A stretch of 64,000 bases of DNA from Flavobacterium cheniae (GTDB lineage Bacteria; Bacteroidota; Bacteroidia; Flavobacteriales; Flavobacteriaceae): NCBI RefSeq assembly GCF_004363695.1, contig NZ_SNZC01000001.1, positions 556,431-620,430 on the forward strand, given 5' to 3'. Below, in pieces: positions 50,184 through 59,526 of the stretch. The notes under the pieces were generated by a model, which was given only the letters and a program-made list of their open reading frames with translations, did no database searches and was not told where the DNA came from. The position numbers and the translations under genes were made by a program. How positions within the stretch are numbered: the first letter of the stretch is position 1; each line of letters begins with the position of its first letter.

Positions 50184-50537
50184 TTAATCTTCATAACCAC
50201 TTTTAATTACGGTTGATATCATTTTAAATTGTTCATTAGCATTAAAGTGGTGTGTGGAATGTGCAGGAATAACCATACCATCTCCTAGTTTTAATTTGAA
50301 TTTTTTCTTATCAACAGTAATTTCTGCTACACCATCAATAATTTGAATATACGTATCAAATGGCGATCTTTTTTCGTCTAACTCTTCTCCTGCATCAAAG
50401 GAAGAAGCCGTAACATTTCCAGTTACTTTTTTTATAATTGTTTTACTTACCACTGCATTTGGTATGTATTCAATTAGTTCAACAACAATGTGAATTTTTC
50501 CTTTTTCAACTTCAACAACTTCGCTTGGCTTTTTCAT
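50184..50537 (-). CDS. Cupin domain protein
   Basis: 117 residues, a single cupin barrel: S-P-F-D-T-Y-I-Q-I-I-D-G-V-A-E-I-T-V, L-K-L-G-D-G-M-V-I-P-A-H-S-T-H-H-F-N-A-N. The conserved metal-binding His/Glu set is only partly present in the first motif. It could be a small-molecule sensor or enzyme. It is the first gene of a two-gene operon with the AraC regulator, with three-block promoter S3 upstream. Confidence 0.88.
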   Translation of the reverse strand: MKKPSEVVEVEKGKIHIVVELIEYIPNAVVSKTIIKKVTGNVTASSFDAGEELDEKRSPFDTYIQIIDGVAEITVDKKKFKLKLGDGMVIPAHSTHHFNANEQFKMISTVIKSGYED

Positions 50538-50587
50538 TTTTTTGGCTGAATTGCTTTATAACTTTAAACTCAAATTACAACTCTATT

Positions 50588-50650
50588 CAAAGGTGGTTAA
50601 ATATTTGGCATAATCATTACAAAATCTTATTTATTATTTACATAAATCAC
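50588..50650 (-). promoter_or_regulatory. Three-block promoter S3 (cupin-araC operon)
   Basis: On the minus strand: block A GTGATTTATGTAA, block B TGTAATGATT at offset 30, block C ACCTTTG ending at offset 63, 50 bp before the cupin ATG. Confidence 0.65.
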
Positions 50651-50737
50651 ATTTTATACTGAAAAACAGTAATGGTTTAGCTTATTCAAACCACTTTATT
50701 CTCTATAATTTTACTAATATTGCAAAAAATAAAAACT

Positions 50738-51592
50738 ATGTGGTTTGTCATTTTAAGTGTAATTTGTAGTGTTTCAGTTGGGATATTTTTAAAAGTAGCC
50801 AAACGATTTCAATTGAATGTATTTCAAATCATCACTTTTAATTATTTTTCGGCTTTACTACTCACCTATTTTACTTACCAACCTAATTTAGCTATTGAAC
50901 AAAAATCGGTTCCGTATTCGCTTTTTATAAGTTTAGCATTTTTATTGCCTATTGTATTTTTTATTCAAGCAAAATCTATCAAACTTACTGGAATAGTAAA
51001 AACGGATATTGCGCAACGACTTTCTTTATTTATTCCGCTAATTGCATCTTACTATCTTTTTAATGAAATTTTCAGTTCGCTCAAAATAATTGGGTTTGTT
51101 GTGGGATTTTCAGCCATCTTTTTTACATTAAATAAAAAATCAGAAAGTAAATCAAATAATTGGGTTTATCCTCTATTAGTTTTATTGGGATTTGGAATTA
51201 TTGATATTTTATTTAAAAAAGTAGCTGTTTTTAAAGCGTTTAGTTTTACCACTTCTTTATTTTTAATTTTCTGTGGTGCTTTTATAGTTTCAATTTTATT
51301 TTTAATTGGAAAAATAATTGTCCAAAAAGAAAAACTCGAAATGAAAAATGTACTTTGGGGATTGGCATTAGGAATTTTAAATTTCGGAAACATTCTCTTC
51401 TATCTAAAAGCGCATAAAGCTTTAGCAGAAAATCCTTCAACTGTTTTTGCTGGTATGAATATGGGAGTTATCATTCTAGGAAGTTTAGCTGGAATACTTC
51501 TGTTTAAAGAAAAAATGACCAAATGGAACTACTTCGGAATCATTTTGGCAATTATTTCAATAATTATCATCACACTTTCACAATTAAAGTAA
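50738..51592 (+). CDS. DMT-superfamily (EamA-like) transporter
   Basis: 284 residues from the ATG at 50738, with about ten hydrophobic helices in two five-helix halves: M-W-F-V-I-L-S-V-I-C-S-V-S-V-G-I-F and later A-G-M-N-M-G-V-I-I-L-G-S-L-A-G-I-L-L-F-K-E-K. The second half has the typical L-F-K-E-K-x-T-x-x-N-x-x-G motif of EamA/DMT transporters. Substrate unknown. It is divergent from the cupin operon. Confidence 0.85.
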   Translation: MWFVILSVICSVSVGIFLKVAKRFQLNVFQIITFNYFSALLLTYFTYQPNLAIEQKSVPYSLFISLAFLLPIVFFIQAKSIKLTGIVKTDIAQRLSLFIPLIASYYLFNEIFSSLKIIGFVVGFSAIFFTLNKKSESKSNNWVYPLLVLLGFGIIDILFKKVAVFKAFSFTTSLFLIFCGAFIVSILFLIGKIIVQKEKLEMKNVLWGLALGILNFGNILFYLKAHKALAENPSTVFAGMNMGVIILGSLAGILLFKEKMTKWNYFGIILAIISIIIITLSQLK

Positions 51593-51594
51593 AA

Positions 51595-51616
51595 ATTAGT
51601 AGGCAAGCATAGTATT
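51595..51616. promoter_or_regulatory. Candidate MarR operator upstream of the acyl-CoA synthetase gene
   Basis: The right arm GCATAGTATT (51607-51616) is identical to the right arm of the palindrome at 53555-53576; the left arm ATTAGTAGGC matches at 7 of 10 positions. It borders a TATTTTTG -7 box (51618-51625), about 90 bp before the ATG. Confidence 0.55.
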
Positions 51617-51716
51617 TTATTTTTGTTAAAATTCTAATTACAAGATTATCAATAATTTAAAAAATTGTATAATTAATTTAATTTTTATAATTTGCATAAA
51701 ATAATAATTGCGAATT

Positions 51717-53486
51717 ATGAACAATATCACACGCTTATTTGACTTTCCTTACTTTCAATTAGAAAAGTATAATTTAAAAGATGCTTTAGTTACAAAATAT
51801 GACGGTCAGTGGATCAAAACTTCCACTCAGGAATATTTAGATAAAGCCAACGCCCTTTCTAGAGGTTTACTTCGATTAGGCGTAAATAAAAATGATAAAA
51901 TTGCTATCATTTCATCTAACAATAGAACCGAATGGCACATTACAGATATTGGAGTTTTACAAACAGGAGCACAAACAGTTCCCATGTATCCAACAATTTC
52001 AGCCGAAGATTATGAATATATCTTAAATCACTCTGAATCAAAATATGTTTTTGTTTCTGATGACGAAGTGTATGAAAAGTTAAAAAGCATCAAAGCTAAT
52101 GTTCCTACATTAAAAGAAGTGTATTCTTTTAATGATATTTCAGGATGCAAAAGTTGGAAAGAAATCTTAGAATTAGGTGCTGATAAAGAAAATCAAGATG
52201 TTGTAGAAGATAGAAAAAATAATGTCTCAACTACCGATTTAGCAACTATCATCTATACATCGGGAACTACAGGAAGACCAAAAGGAGTTATGTTAACACA
52301 TCAAAATATTGTTTCAGATGTATTAATGAGTGCGCCAAGAGTTCCATTAAGAGCTGGAGATACTAGAGCTTTAAGTTTCTTACCGATTTGTCATATTTTC
52401 GAAAGAATGTTGACGTATTTATACCAATATTATGGTATCTCTATTTACTTCGCTGAAAGTATTGAGAAGATTTCTGATAACTTAAAAGAGGTAAAACCAC
52501 ATGTTATGTCGGTTGTTCCTCGTTTATTAGAAAAAGTTTACGATAAAATTTATGCTAAAGGAGCAGATTTAACAGGAATCAAAAAAGCACTTTTCTTTTG
52601 GGCTTTAGATTTAGGTATGGACTATAAACCTTATAAACAAAACGGAGCTTTCTACGAATTCAAATTAAAAATTGCACGTAAATTAATTTTCTCTAAATGG
52701 CAAGAAGGTTTAGGTGGTGAATTAGAATTATTAGTTTCAGGAAGTGCTGCGTTACAAAGTAGATTAACAAAAGTTTTTTGTGCTGCTAATATTCCAGTTA
52801 TGGAAGGTTATGGTTTAACAGAAACTTCTCCTGTGATCTCAGTAAACGATATGAGAAACGGTGGTTTCAGAGTAGGATCTGTTGGAAAAGTATTAGACGG
52901 AGTTGAAGTTAAAATTGCAGAAGACGGTGAAATCTTATGTAAAGGTCCAAACGTTATGATGGGATATTACAAAGACGAAACACAAACTGCTGAGGTTTTA
53001 AAAGATGGCTACTTCCATACAGGTGATATCGGTGAAATTGATTCAGATGGTTTCCTAAAAATTACCGATCGTAAAAAAGAAATGTTCAAAACTTCAGGTG
53101 GAAAATACGTAGCACCTCAAATTTTAGAGAATACTTTCAAGCAATCTCGTTTCATTGAGCAAATCATGGTTATTGGTGATGGCGAAAAAATGCCAGCAGC
53201 TTTCATTCAACCTAATTTTGAATTTGTTAGAGAATGGGCAACAAGACATAATCTTAATTTCAATACCAATGAAGAATTATGTGCTAATAAAATGGTAGTC
53301 GACAGAATTCAGGAAGAAATTGATCAATGCAATGAGAAATTTGGAAATTGGGAAAAAGTAAAACGTTTTGAACTTACTCCAGATGTTTGGTCAATCGTTG
53401 ATGGGCACCTTACTCCAACCATGAAATTAAAACGTAAAATCATTAAAGAAAAATACAACAATTTATATCAAAAAATTTACGGATAG
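51717..53486 (+). CDS. Long-chain acyl-CoA synthetase (AMP-forming, FadD-like)
   Basis: 589 residues from the ATG at 51717. AMP-binding enzyme with the P-loop-like motif I-I-Y-T-S-G-T-T-G-R-P-K-G-V-M-L, the L-S-F-L-P-I-C-H-I-F-E-R motif, G-Y-G-L-T-E-T-S-P-V (AMP-binding) and G-D-I-G-E-I-D-S-D-G-F-L-K-I-T-D-R-K-K-E. It activates fatty acids to acyl-CoA for beta-oxidation. It is a separate unit from the downstream fad operon, with a terminator between, but both share an operator sequence. Confidence 0.95.
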   Translation: MNNITRLFDFPYFQLEKYNLKDALVTKYDGQWIKTSTQEYLDKANALSRGLLRLGVNKNDKIAIISSNNRTEWHITDIGVLQTGAQTVPMYPTISAEDYEYILNHSESKYVFVSDDEVYEKLKSIKANVPTLKEVYSFNDISGCKSWKEILELGADKENQDVVEDRKNNVSTTDLATIIYTSGTTGRPKGVMLTHQNIVSDVLMSAPRVPLRAGDTRALSFLPICHIFERMLTYLYQYYGISIYFAESIEKISDNLKEVKPHVMSVVPRLLEKVYDKIYAKGADLTGIKKALFFWALDLGMDYKPYKQNGAFYEFKLKIARKLIFSKWQEGLGGELELLVSGSAALQSRLTKVFCAANIPVMEGYGLTETSPVISVNDMRNGGFRVGSVGKVLDGVEVKIAEDGEILCKGPNVMMGYYKDETQTAEVLKDGYFHTGDIGEIDSDGFLKITDRKKEMFKTSGGKYVAPQILENTFKQSRFIEQIMVIGDGEKMPAAFIQPNFEFVREWATRHNLNFNTNEELCANKMVVDRIQEEIDQCNEKFGNWEKVKRFELTPDVWSIVDGHLTPTMKLKRKIIKEKYNNLYQKIYG

Positions 53487-53493
53487 AAACGCT

Positions 53494-53516
53494 AAAACCC
53501 ACATTTCGTGGGTTTT
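53494..53516 (+). terminator. Terminator of the acyl-CoA synthetase gene
   Basis: Perfect 9-bp stem AAAACCCAC with GTGGGTTTT, ATTTC loop. The trailing T run is short and interrupted, so termination may be partial. Confidence 0.65.
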
Positions 53517-53554
53517 GCTATTTTAAAATGTTAAATTTTGTAAAAAATGTTAAA

Positions 53555-53576
53555 AATACTATGCACGCATAGTATT
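53555..53576. promoter_or_regulatory. MarR-type operator of the fad operon
   Basis: A perfect palindrome with 10-bp arms, AATACTATGC and GCATAGTATT, around two central bases (AC). It is followed 6 bp later by a TAnnTTTG -7 box (TATATTTG, 53583-53590) and by the MarR gene, so it is the expected site of autorepression. Confidence 0.75.
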
Positions 53577-53612
53577 TTTTTTTATATTTGAAAAAGTTTA
53601 GATAGTAATTCT

Positions 53613-54053
53613 ATGAAAGATAAAACAATAGACTATATACTTAGAGCAACTTGGCAAGCAGTTGCCAGGATGTACAACGAAGAAGCAGCAAAATACAGTG
53701 CTACAATGGCTACTGGATTTGCTCTTTTAAGTATTGATAGAGAAAATGGTTCACCATCAACAACTCTAGGTCCAAAAATGGGTATGGAAGCCACAAGCTT
53801 AACCAGAACTCTAAAATCGATGGAAGAACGAGGATTAATTACTCGTAAAAAAAATCCAACTGATGGTCGTGGCGTAATTATTCAATTAACTAAAGAAGGA
53901 AAAGAAAAAAGAGAACTTTCAAAAGAAACCGTACTTCGTTTTAATGAAACCGTAAAGCAACATATTAGTGAAGAAAAATTACAACACTTTATGGAAGTTG
54001 CCGAAATCATAAACGAATTAATTGCAGACAAAAAAATCTATAACGACAAATAA
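53613..54053 (+). CDS. MarR family regulator of beta-oxidation
   Basis: 146 residues with the MarR winged helix: A-T-M-A-T-G-F-A-L-L-S-I-D, G-M-E-A-T-S-L-T-R-T-L-K-S-M-E-E-R-G-L-I (recognition helix) and the wing K-N-P-T-D-G-R-G-V-I-I-Q-L-T-K-E-G. It is the first gene of the fadN-fadA-fadE operon, 18 bp upstream of fadN, and most likely represses it in the absence of acyl-CoA. The inducer is inferred from context. Confidence 0.92.
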   Translation: MKDKTIDYILRATWQAVARMYNEEAAKYSATMATGFALLSIDRENGSPSTTLGPKMGMEATSLTRTLKSMEERGLITRKKNPTDGRGVIIQLTKEGKEKRELSKETVLRFNETVKQHISEEKLQHFMEVAEIINELIADKKIYNDK

Positions 54054-54071
54054 AACAACAAACCTATAAAC

Positions 54072-56462
54072 ATGAAACGTAATATTAAAAAAGTTGCTGT
54101 TATTGGTTCCGGAATTATGGGAAGTGGTATCGCTTGCCATTTTGCTAATATTGGTGTAGAAGTCTTATTATTAGACATCGCTCCAAACGAACTAACCGAA
54201 GCAGAACAGAAAAAAGGATTGACTTTAGAGAGCAAAGCCGTTAGAAACCGATTAGTTAATGATCATTTAGCTAACGCATTAAAATCGAAGCCTTCTCCTA
54301 TTTATCATCCAAGTTTTGCTTCAAGAATCACTACTGGAAACACCACAGATGATATGTCAAAAATTGCAACTGCAGATTGGATTATCGAAGTTGTAGTAGA
54401 ACGTTTAGACATCAAAAAAATTGTTTTTGAACAAGTTGACAAATATAGAAAACCAGGAACTTTAGTTACTTCAAATACGTCTGGTATTCCAATTCAGTTC
54501 ATGAGCGAAGGAAGAAGCGACGATTTTCAACAACATTTCTGTGGAACGCACTTTTTCAATCCAGCACGTTACTTAAAATTATTTGAAATCATTCCTGGTC
54601 CAAAAACCTCTAATGAAGTTTTAGATTTCTTGAATGGTTATGGTGAAAAATTCTTAGGAAAAACTTCAGTTGTTGCTAAAGATACTCCAGCTTTTATTGG
54701 AAATAGAATTGGAATCTTCGGAATCCAAAGTTTATTCCACCAAGTAAAAGAAATGGGATTAACGGTTGAAGAAGTTGATAAATTAACTGGACCAGTCATT
54801 GGTCGACCAAAATCAGCTACTTTTAGAACGGTTGATGTTGTAGGTTTAGATACTTTGGTTCATGTGGCTAACGGAATTTATGAAAATTGTCCAAACGACG
54901 AAGCGCATGAATTATTCAAACTTCCAGAATTTGTTAACAAAATGATGGAAAACAAATGGTTAGGAAGCAAAACGGGACAAGGTTTCTACAAAAAAGAAGG
55001 AAAAGACATTCTAACTTTAGATTTAGATACATTAGAATACAGAGCGAATAAAAAAGCATCTTTCGCAACTTTAGAATTAACTAAAACGATTGAAAAACCA
55101 ATCGATAGATTCAAAGTTTTAGTTACTGGAAAAGACAAAGCAGGCGATTTCTACAGAAAAAACTTTGCTTCGATGTTCCAATATTGTTCAAACAGAATTC
55201 CTGAAATCACAGACGCTTTCTACAAAATCGACGATGCTATGAAAGCTGGTTTCGGTTGGGAAAACGGCCCATTCGAAATTTGGGATGCCATCGGAATTGA
55301 AAAAGGAATCGAATTAATGAAAGCGGAAGGTTACCAACCTGCTTCTTGGGTTACAGATATGTTAGCTTCAGGAAACACTTCTTTCTATTCGATTAAAGAT
55401 GGAGCAACACACTTCTACTCTATCACAAACAAAAAGGTAGAAAAAATTCCAGGTCAAGATGCCTTCATTATCTTAAATAACATTCGCGAAAGCAAAAAAA
55501 TATGGAACAACAGCGATTCAATCATTACCGATTTAGGTGATGGAATCATCAACTTAGAATTTACCTCTAAAATGAATTCTATTGGCGCTGGTGTTTTACA
55601 AGGAATCAATAAAGCTATTGACATTGCTGAAAAAGATTACAATGGTTTAGTAATTGGAAATCAAGGCGCAAATTTCTCTGTTGGAGCTAATTTAGGAATG
55701 ATTTTCATGATGGCTGTGGAACAAGAATATGACGAATTAAACATGGCTATCAAAATGTTCCAAGACACGATGATGCGTTGTCGTTATTCAGCAATTCCAG
55801 TTATTGCAGCTCCTCACGGAATGACTCTTGGTGGTGGTTGCGAATTAACCATGCACGCTGATAGAGCTGTTGCCGCAGCAGAAACGTACATCGGATTAGT
55901 AGAATTTGGTGTTGGAGTAATTCCTGGCGGTGGTGGTTCTAAAGAAATGGCTTTGAGAGCTTCTGATTTATTCCGTAAAAATGATGTAGAATTAAACGTT
56001 TTACAAGAATATTTCTTAACTGTTGGTATGGCAAAAGTAGCTACTTCAGCTTACGAAGGTTTTGATACGGGAGTTTTACAAAAAGGAAGAGATATTGTTG
56101 TCGTGAACAAAGACCGCCAAATCGCAACAGCTAAACAAGTGGCTTTACAAATGGCAGAACAAGGTTATACACAACCTGTAAGAAGAAAAGATATTAAAGT
56201 ATTAGGAAAACAAGCATTGGGAATGTTCTTAGTTGGAACTGACCAAATGGAAGCTGGTAAATACATTTCTGAACACGATAAGAAAATTGCAAACAAACTA
56301 GCTTATGTAATGGCTGGTGGTGATTTATCAGAAGCAACTTTAGTTTCTGAACAATATTTATTGGATTTAGAAAGAGAAGCATTTTTATCATTAACTGGAG
56401 AAAGAAAATCTTTAGAAAGAATTCAGTACATGTTAACCAAAGGGAAACCGTTAAGAAACTAA
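54072..56462 (+). CDS. fadN: 3-hydroxyacyl-CoA dehydrogenase / enoyl-CoA hydratase (FadN-type)
   Basis: 796 residues. The dehydrogenase comes first: Rossmann V-A-V-I-G-S-G-I-M-G-S-G-I-A-C-H, N-T-S-G-I-P, and C-G-T-H-F-F-N-P-A-R-Y-L-K-L-F-E-I-I-P (3HCDH). The hydratase/isomerase domain is C-terminal (about 490-700) with P-H-G-M-T-L-G-G-G-C-E-L-T-M-H and V-E-F-G-V-G-V-I-P-G-G-G-G-S. This order is the reverse of E. coli FadB and matches Bacillus FadN. It catalyses the hydration and dehydrogenation steps of beta-oxidation. The thiolase gene starts 3 bp after its stop codon. Confidence 0.96.
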   Translation: MKRNIKKVAVIGSGIMGSGIACHFANIGVEVLLLDIAPNELTEAEQKKGLTLESKAVRNRLVNDHLANALKSKPSPIYHPSFASRITTGNTTDDMSKIATADWIIEVVVERLDIKKIVFEQVDKYRKPGTLVTSNTSGIPIQFMSEGRSDDFQQHFCGTHFFNPARYLKLFEIIPGPKTSNEVLDFLNGYGEKFLGKTSVVAKDTPAFIGNRIGIFGIQSLFHQVKEMGLTVEEVDKLTGPVIGRPKSATFRTVDVVGLDTLVHVANGIYENCPNDEAHELFKLPEFVNKMMENKWLGSKTGQGFYKKEGKDILTLDLDTLEYRANKKASFATLELTKTIEKPIDRFKVLVTGKDKAGDFYRKNFASMFQYCSNRIPEITDAFYKIDDAMKAGFGWENGPFEIWDAIGIEKGIELMKAEGYQPASWVTDMLASGNTSFYSIKDGATHFYSITNKKVEKIPGQDAFIILNNIRESKKIWNNSDSIITDLGDGIINLEFTSKMNSIGAGVLQGINKAIDIAEKDYNGLVIGNQGANFSVGANLGMIFMMAVEQEYDELNMAIKMFQDTMMRCRYSAIPVIAAPHGMTLGGGCELTMHADRAVAAAETYIGLVEFGVGVIPGGGGSKEMALRASDLFRKNDVELNVLQEYFLTVGMAKVATSAYEGFDTGVLQKGRDIVVVNKDRQIATAKQVALQMAEQGYTQPVRRKDIKVLGKQALGMFLVGTDQMEAGKYISEHDKKIANKLAYVMAGGDLSEATLVSEQYLLDLEREAFLSLTGERKSLERIQYMLTKGKPLRN

Positions 56463-56465
56463 AAG

Positions 56466-57650
56466 ATGAAAACAGCATATATAGTAAAAGCATATAGAAC
56501 AGCAGTAGGAAAAGCACCAAAAGGAGTTTTTCGCTTTAAAAGACCTGACGAATTAGCAGCAGAAACCATCGAACACATGATGAAAGAGCTTCCTAATTTT
56601 GATAAAACTCGTATTGATGATGTTATGGTAGGAAATGCCATGCCTGAAGCAGAACAAGGTTTAAACGTTGGTAGATTAATTTCATTAATGGGATTAAAAG
56701 TAGAAGATGTTCCAGGTGTTACAGTAAATAGATATTGTGCATCAGGTATTGAAACTATCGGAATGGCAACGGCAAAAATTCAGTCAGGAATGGCAGATTG
56801 TATCATTGCTGGTGGTGCCGAAAGTATGAGTTATATTCCAATGGGAGGCTACAAACCAACACCAGATTATAAAGCTGCAGCTGCAGGTCACGAAGATTAT
56901 TATTGGGGAATGGGATTAACTGCTGAGGCGGTTGCAAAACAATTCAACGTTTCTCGTGAAGATCAAGATGAGTTTGCATATCAATCACATATGAAGGCTT
57001 TAAAAGCACAAGCAGAAGGTAAATTTGATGCTCAAATAGTTCCTATTACAGTAGAAGAAACTTTTATCAATGAAAATGGTAAAAAAGAAACGCGTTCTTA
57101 TGTTGTTAACAAAGACGAAGGACCAAGAGCAGGAACTTCTGTTGCGGCATTAGCAGGTTTAAGACCCGTATTTGCTGCTGACGGAAGTGTAACAGCAGGA
57201 AACTCATCTCAAATGAGTGATGGAGCAGCTTTCGTATTAGTTATGAGCGAAGAAATGGTAAAAGAATTAAATCTTGAACCTATTGCTCGATTAGTAAACT
57301 TTGCTTCAGCAGGTGTAGAACCAAGAATCATGGGAATCGGTCCGGTGAAAGCAATTCCAAAAGCATTAAAACAAGCAGGTTTAAAACAATCTGATATTGA
57401 TTTAATTGAATTAAACGAAGCGTTTGCTTCTCAATCGTTAGCGGTTGTTAGAGAATTAGGTTTAAATCCTGATATCGTAAACGTAAATGGTGGAGCTATC
57501 GCTTTAGGCCACCCACTAGGTTGTACTGGTGCAAAACTTTCTGTTCAATTGTTTGACGAAATGCGATTAAGAGGAAGTAAATATGGAATCGTTTCTATGT
57601 GTGTGGGAACAGGACAAGGAACAGCAGGAATTTTTGAATTTTTAAAATAA
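56466..57650 (+). CDS. fadA: Acetyl-CoA C-acyltransferase (3-ketoacyl-CoA thiolase)
   Basis: 394 residues. The thiolase signatures are present: [11 protein letters not shown] (nucleophile Cys91), [16 protein letters not shown] (His) and [12 protein letters not shown] (second Cys). It cleaves 3-ketoacyl-CoA in the last step of each beta-oxidation round. It is placed between fadN and the acyl-CoA dehydrogenase. Confidence 0.97.
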   Translation: MKTAYIVKAYRTAVGKAPKGVFRFKRPDELAAETIEHMMKELPNFDKTRIDDVMVGNAMPEAEQGLNVGRLISLMGLKVEDVPGVTVNRYCASGIETIGMATAKIQSGMADCIIAGGAESMSYIPMGGYKPTPDYKAAAAGHEDYYWGMGLTAEAVAKQFNVSREDQDEFAYQSHMKALKAQAEGKFDAQIVPITVEETFINENGKKETRSYVVNKDEGPRAGTSVAALAGLRPVFAADGSVTAGNSSQMSDGAAFVLVMSEEMVKELNLEPIARLVNFASAGVEPRIMGIGPVKAIPKALKQAGLKQSDIDLIELNEAFASQSLAVVRELGLNPDIVNVNGGAIALGHPLGCTGAKLSVQLFDEMRLRGSKYGIVSMCVGTGQGTAGIFEFLK

Positions 57651-57671
57651 AACTATAAAACTTAATAAGTT

Positions 57672-59462
57672 ATGTCAGATATCATCAGAGGAGGACAATT
57701 CCTTGTAAAAGAAACAAAATGCGAAGACATCTTCACTCCAGAAGACTTCAATGAAGAACAAGTTATGATGCGTGATTCGGTTATCGAATTCGTAGACAAA
57801 GAAATTTGGCCAAACAAAGAACGCTTCGAAAAGAAAGATTACGCTTTAACCGAAGACATCATGCGCAAAGCGGGTGAATTAGGTTACTTAAGTGTTGCTG
57901 TTCCTGCGGCTTATGGCGGAATGGAAATGGGATTCGTAAACACCGTTTTAGTTTGTGATTATATTTCGGGAGCAACTGGTTCGTTTTCAACCGCTTTTGG
58001 AGCACATACTGGAATTGGAACTATGCCAATTACTTTATACGGAACTGAAGAACAAAAACAAAAATATGTACCAAAATTAGCTTCTGGCGAATGGTTTGGT
58101 GCGTATTGTTTAACAGAACCTGGAGCTGGTTCAGATGCAAATTCAGGAAAAACAAAAGCGGTTCTTTCAGAAGATGGAACACATTATAAAATCACAGGAG
58201 GAAAAATGTGGATTTCTAACGCTGGTTTTTGTAACGTAATGATTGTTTTCGCTCGTATCGAAGACGATAAAAATATTACAGGTTTCATTGTTGAAAATGA
58301 TCCTTCAAACGGAATTTCAATGGGTGATGAAGAGCACAAATTAGGAATTCGCTCCTCTTCTACTCGTCAGGTTTTCTTTAACGAAACAAAAGTTCCTGTT
58401 GAGAATATGTTGGCAGGTCGTGGTGAAGGTTTTAAAATTGCTATGAATGCTTTAAATGTTGGGCGTATTAAATTAGCTGCTGCTTGTTTAGAAGCACAAC
58501 GTAGAACCATTACTGGAGCAGTTAATTATGCTAACGAAAGAGTTCAGTTTAAAACACCTATTTCAAGTTTTGGAGCAATTCAAGCTAAAATTGCTGAAAT
58601 GGCTACAAATGCTTATGCTGGAGAAAGTGCTACTTACAGAGCTGCATCTGATATCGAAAACAGAATCAATATTAGAGTTAGTGAAGGAAATTCGCACCAA
58701 GAAGCAGAATTAAAAGGTGTAGAAGAATTTGCAATCGAATGTTCTATCTTAAAAGTAGCGGTTTCTGAAGATGTTCAAGCTTGTACAGATGAAGGAATTC
58801 AAATTTTTGGTGGAATGGGATTCTCAGAAGATGCACCAATGGAAAGTGCTTGGAGAGATGCTCGTATCGCAAGAATTTACGAAGGAACTAACGAAATCAA
58901 CAGAATGTTATCAGTTGGAATGTTAGTGAAAAAAGCAATGAAAGGTCATGTGGATTTATTAGGTCCAGCAATGGCTGTAGCTGAAGAATTAATGGGAATT
59001 CCATCTTTCGATATTCCTGATTATTCAGAATTATTTGCTGAAGAAAAAGAAATGATTGCCAAATTGAAAAAAGTATTCTTAATGGTTGCTGGTGCTGCAG
59101 TTCAAAAATATGGAGCAGAATTAGAATCACACCAACAATTATTAATGGCAGCTTCTGATATCTTAATCGAAATCTATATGGCTGAAAGTACAATTCTTAG
59201 AACTGAAAAATTAGCCAAAAAAGAAGGTGAAGACAAAGTTCAAGAGCAAATTGCTATGGCAAAATTATACTTATATCATGCAGTAGATATCGTAAACCAA
59301 AAAGGAAAAGAAGGAATCGTTTCTTTTGCTGAAGGCGACGAACAACGTATGATGTTAATGGGATTAAAACGTTTTACAAAATATACGAACATGCCGAATG
59401 TAATTGGTCTTCGTGAAAAAATTGCTGCAAAAATTATTAGCGAAAATAAATACGCTTTTTAA
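57672..59462 (+). CDS. fadE: Acyl-CoA dehydrogenase (FadE-type, long form)
   Basis: 596 residues. Acyl-CoA dehydrogenase core: Y-C-L-T-E-P-G-A-G-S-D-A-N-S-G, K-M-W-I-S-N-A-G-F-C-N-V-M, G-R-I-K-L-A-A-A-C-L-E-A-Q-R and Q-I-F-G-G-M-G-F-S-E-D-A-P-M-E-S-A-W-R-D-A-R-I with the catalytic-base region E-G-T-N-E-I-N. An extra helical C-terminal domain of about 170 residues makes it the long form found in B. subtilis FadE. It performs the first oxidation step. Gene order fadN-fadA-fadE equals that in Bacillus. Confidence 0.96.
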   Translation: MSDIIRGGQFLVKETKCEDIFTPEDFNEEQVMMRDSVIEFVDKEIWPNKERFEKKDYALTEDIMRKAGELGYLSVAVPAAYGGMEMGFVNTVLVCDYISGATGSFSTAFGAHTGIGTMPITLYGTEEQKQKYVPKLASGEWFGAYCLTEPGAGSDANSGKTKAVLSEDGTHYKITGGKMWISNAGFCNVMIVFARIEDDKNITGFIVENDPSNGISMGDEEHKLGIRSSSTRQVFFNETKVPVENMLAGRGEGFKIAMNALNVGRIKLAAACLEAQRRTITGAVNYANERVQFKTPISSFGAIQAKIAEMATNAYAGESATYRAASDIENRINIRVSEGNSHQEAELKGVEEFAIECSILKVAVSEDVQACTDEGIQIFGGMGFSEDAPMESAWRDARIARIYEGTNEINRMLSVGMLVKKAMKGHVDLLGPAMAVAEELMGIPSFDIPDYSELFAEEKEMIAKLKKVFLMVAGAAVQKYGAELESHQQLLMAASDILIEIYMAESTILRTEKLAKKEGEDKVQEQIAMAKLYLYHAVDIVNQKGKEGIVSFAEGDEQRMMLMGLKRFTKYTNMPNVIGLREKIAAKIISENKYAF

Positions 59463-59491
59463 TACAGCAATTAATTGGTTTAGTTTGTTTA

Positions 59492-59524
59492 AAAAAACCA
59501 TCCGTTATTGCGGATGGTTTTTTA
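59492..59524. terminator. Bidirectional terminator between fadE and apt
   Basis: Perfect 13-bp stem (AAAAAACCATCCG with CGGATGGTTTTTT) and A and T runs on the two sides. Confidence 0.85.
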
Positions 59525-59526
59525 TT

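Noticed and set aside
50600-50640. TTTGGCAT on the plus strand as a second sigma-54 promoter before the DMT transporter
   Set aside because: The second box (TTGC at 12-bp spacing) is absent, and the bases belong to the minus-strand three-block promoter.
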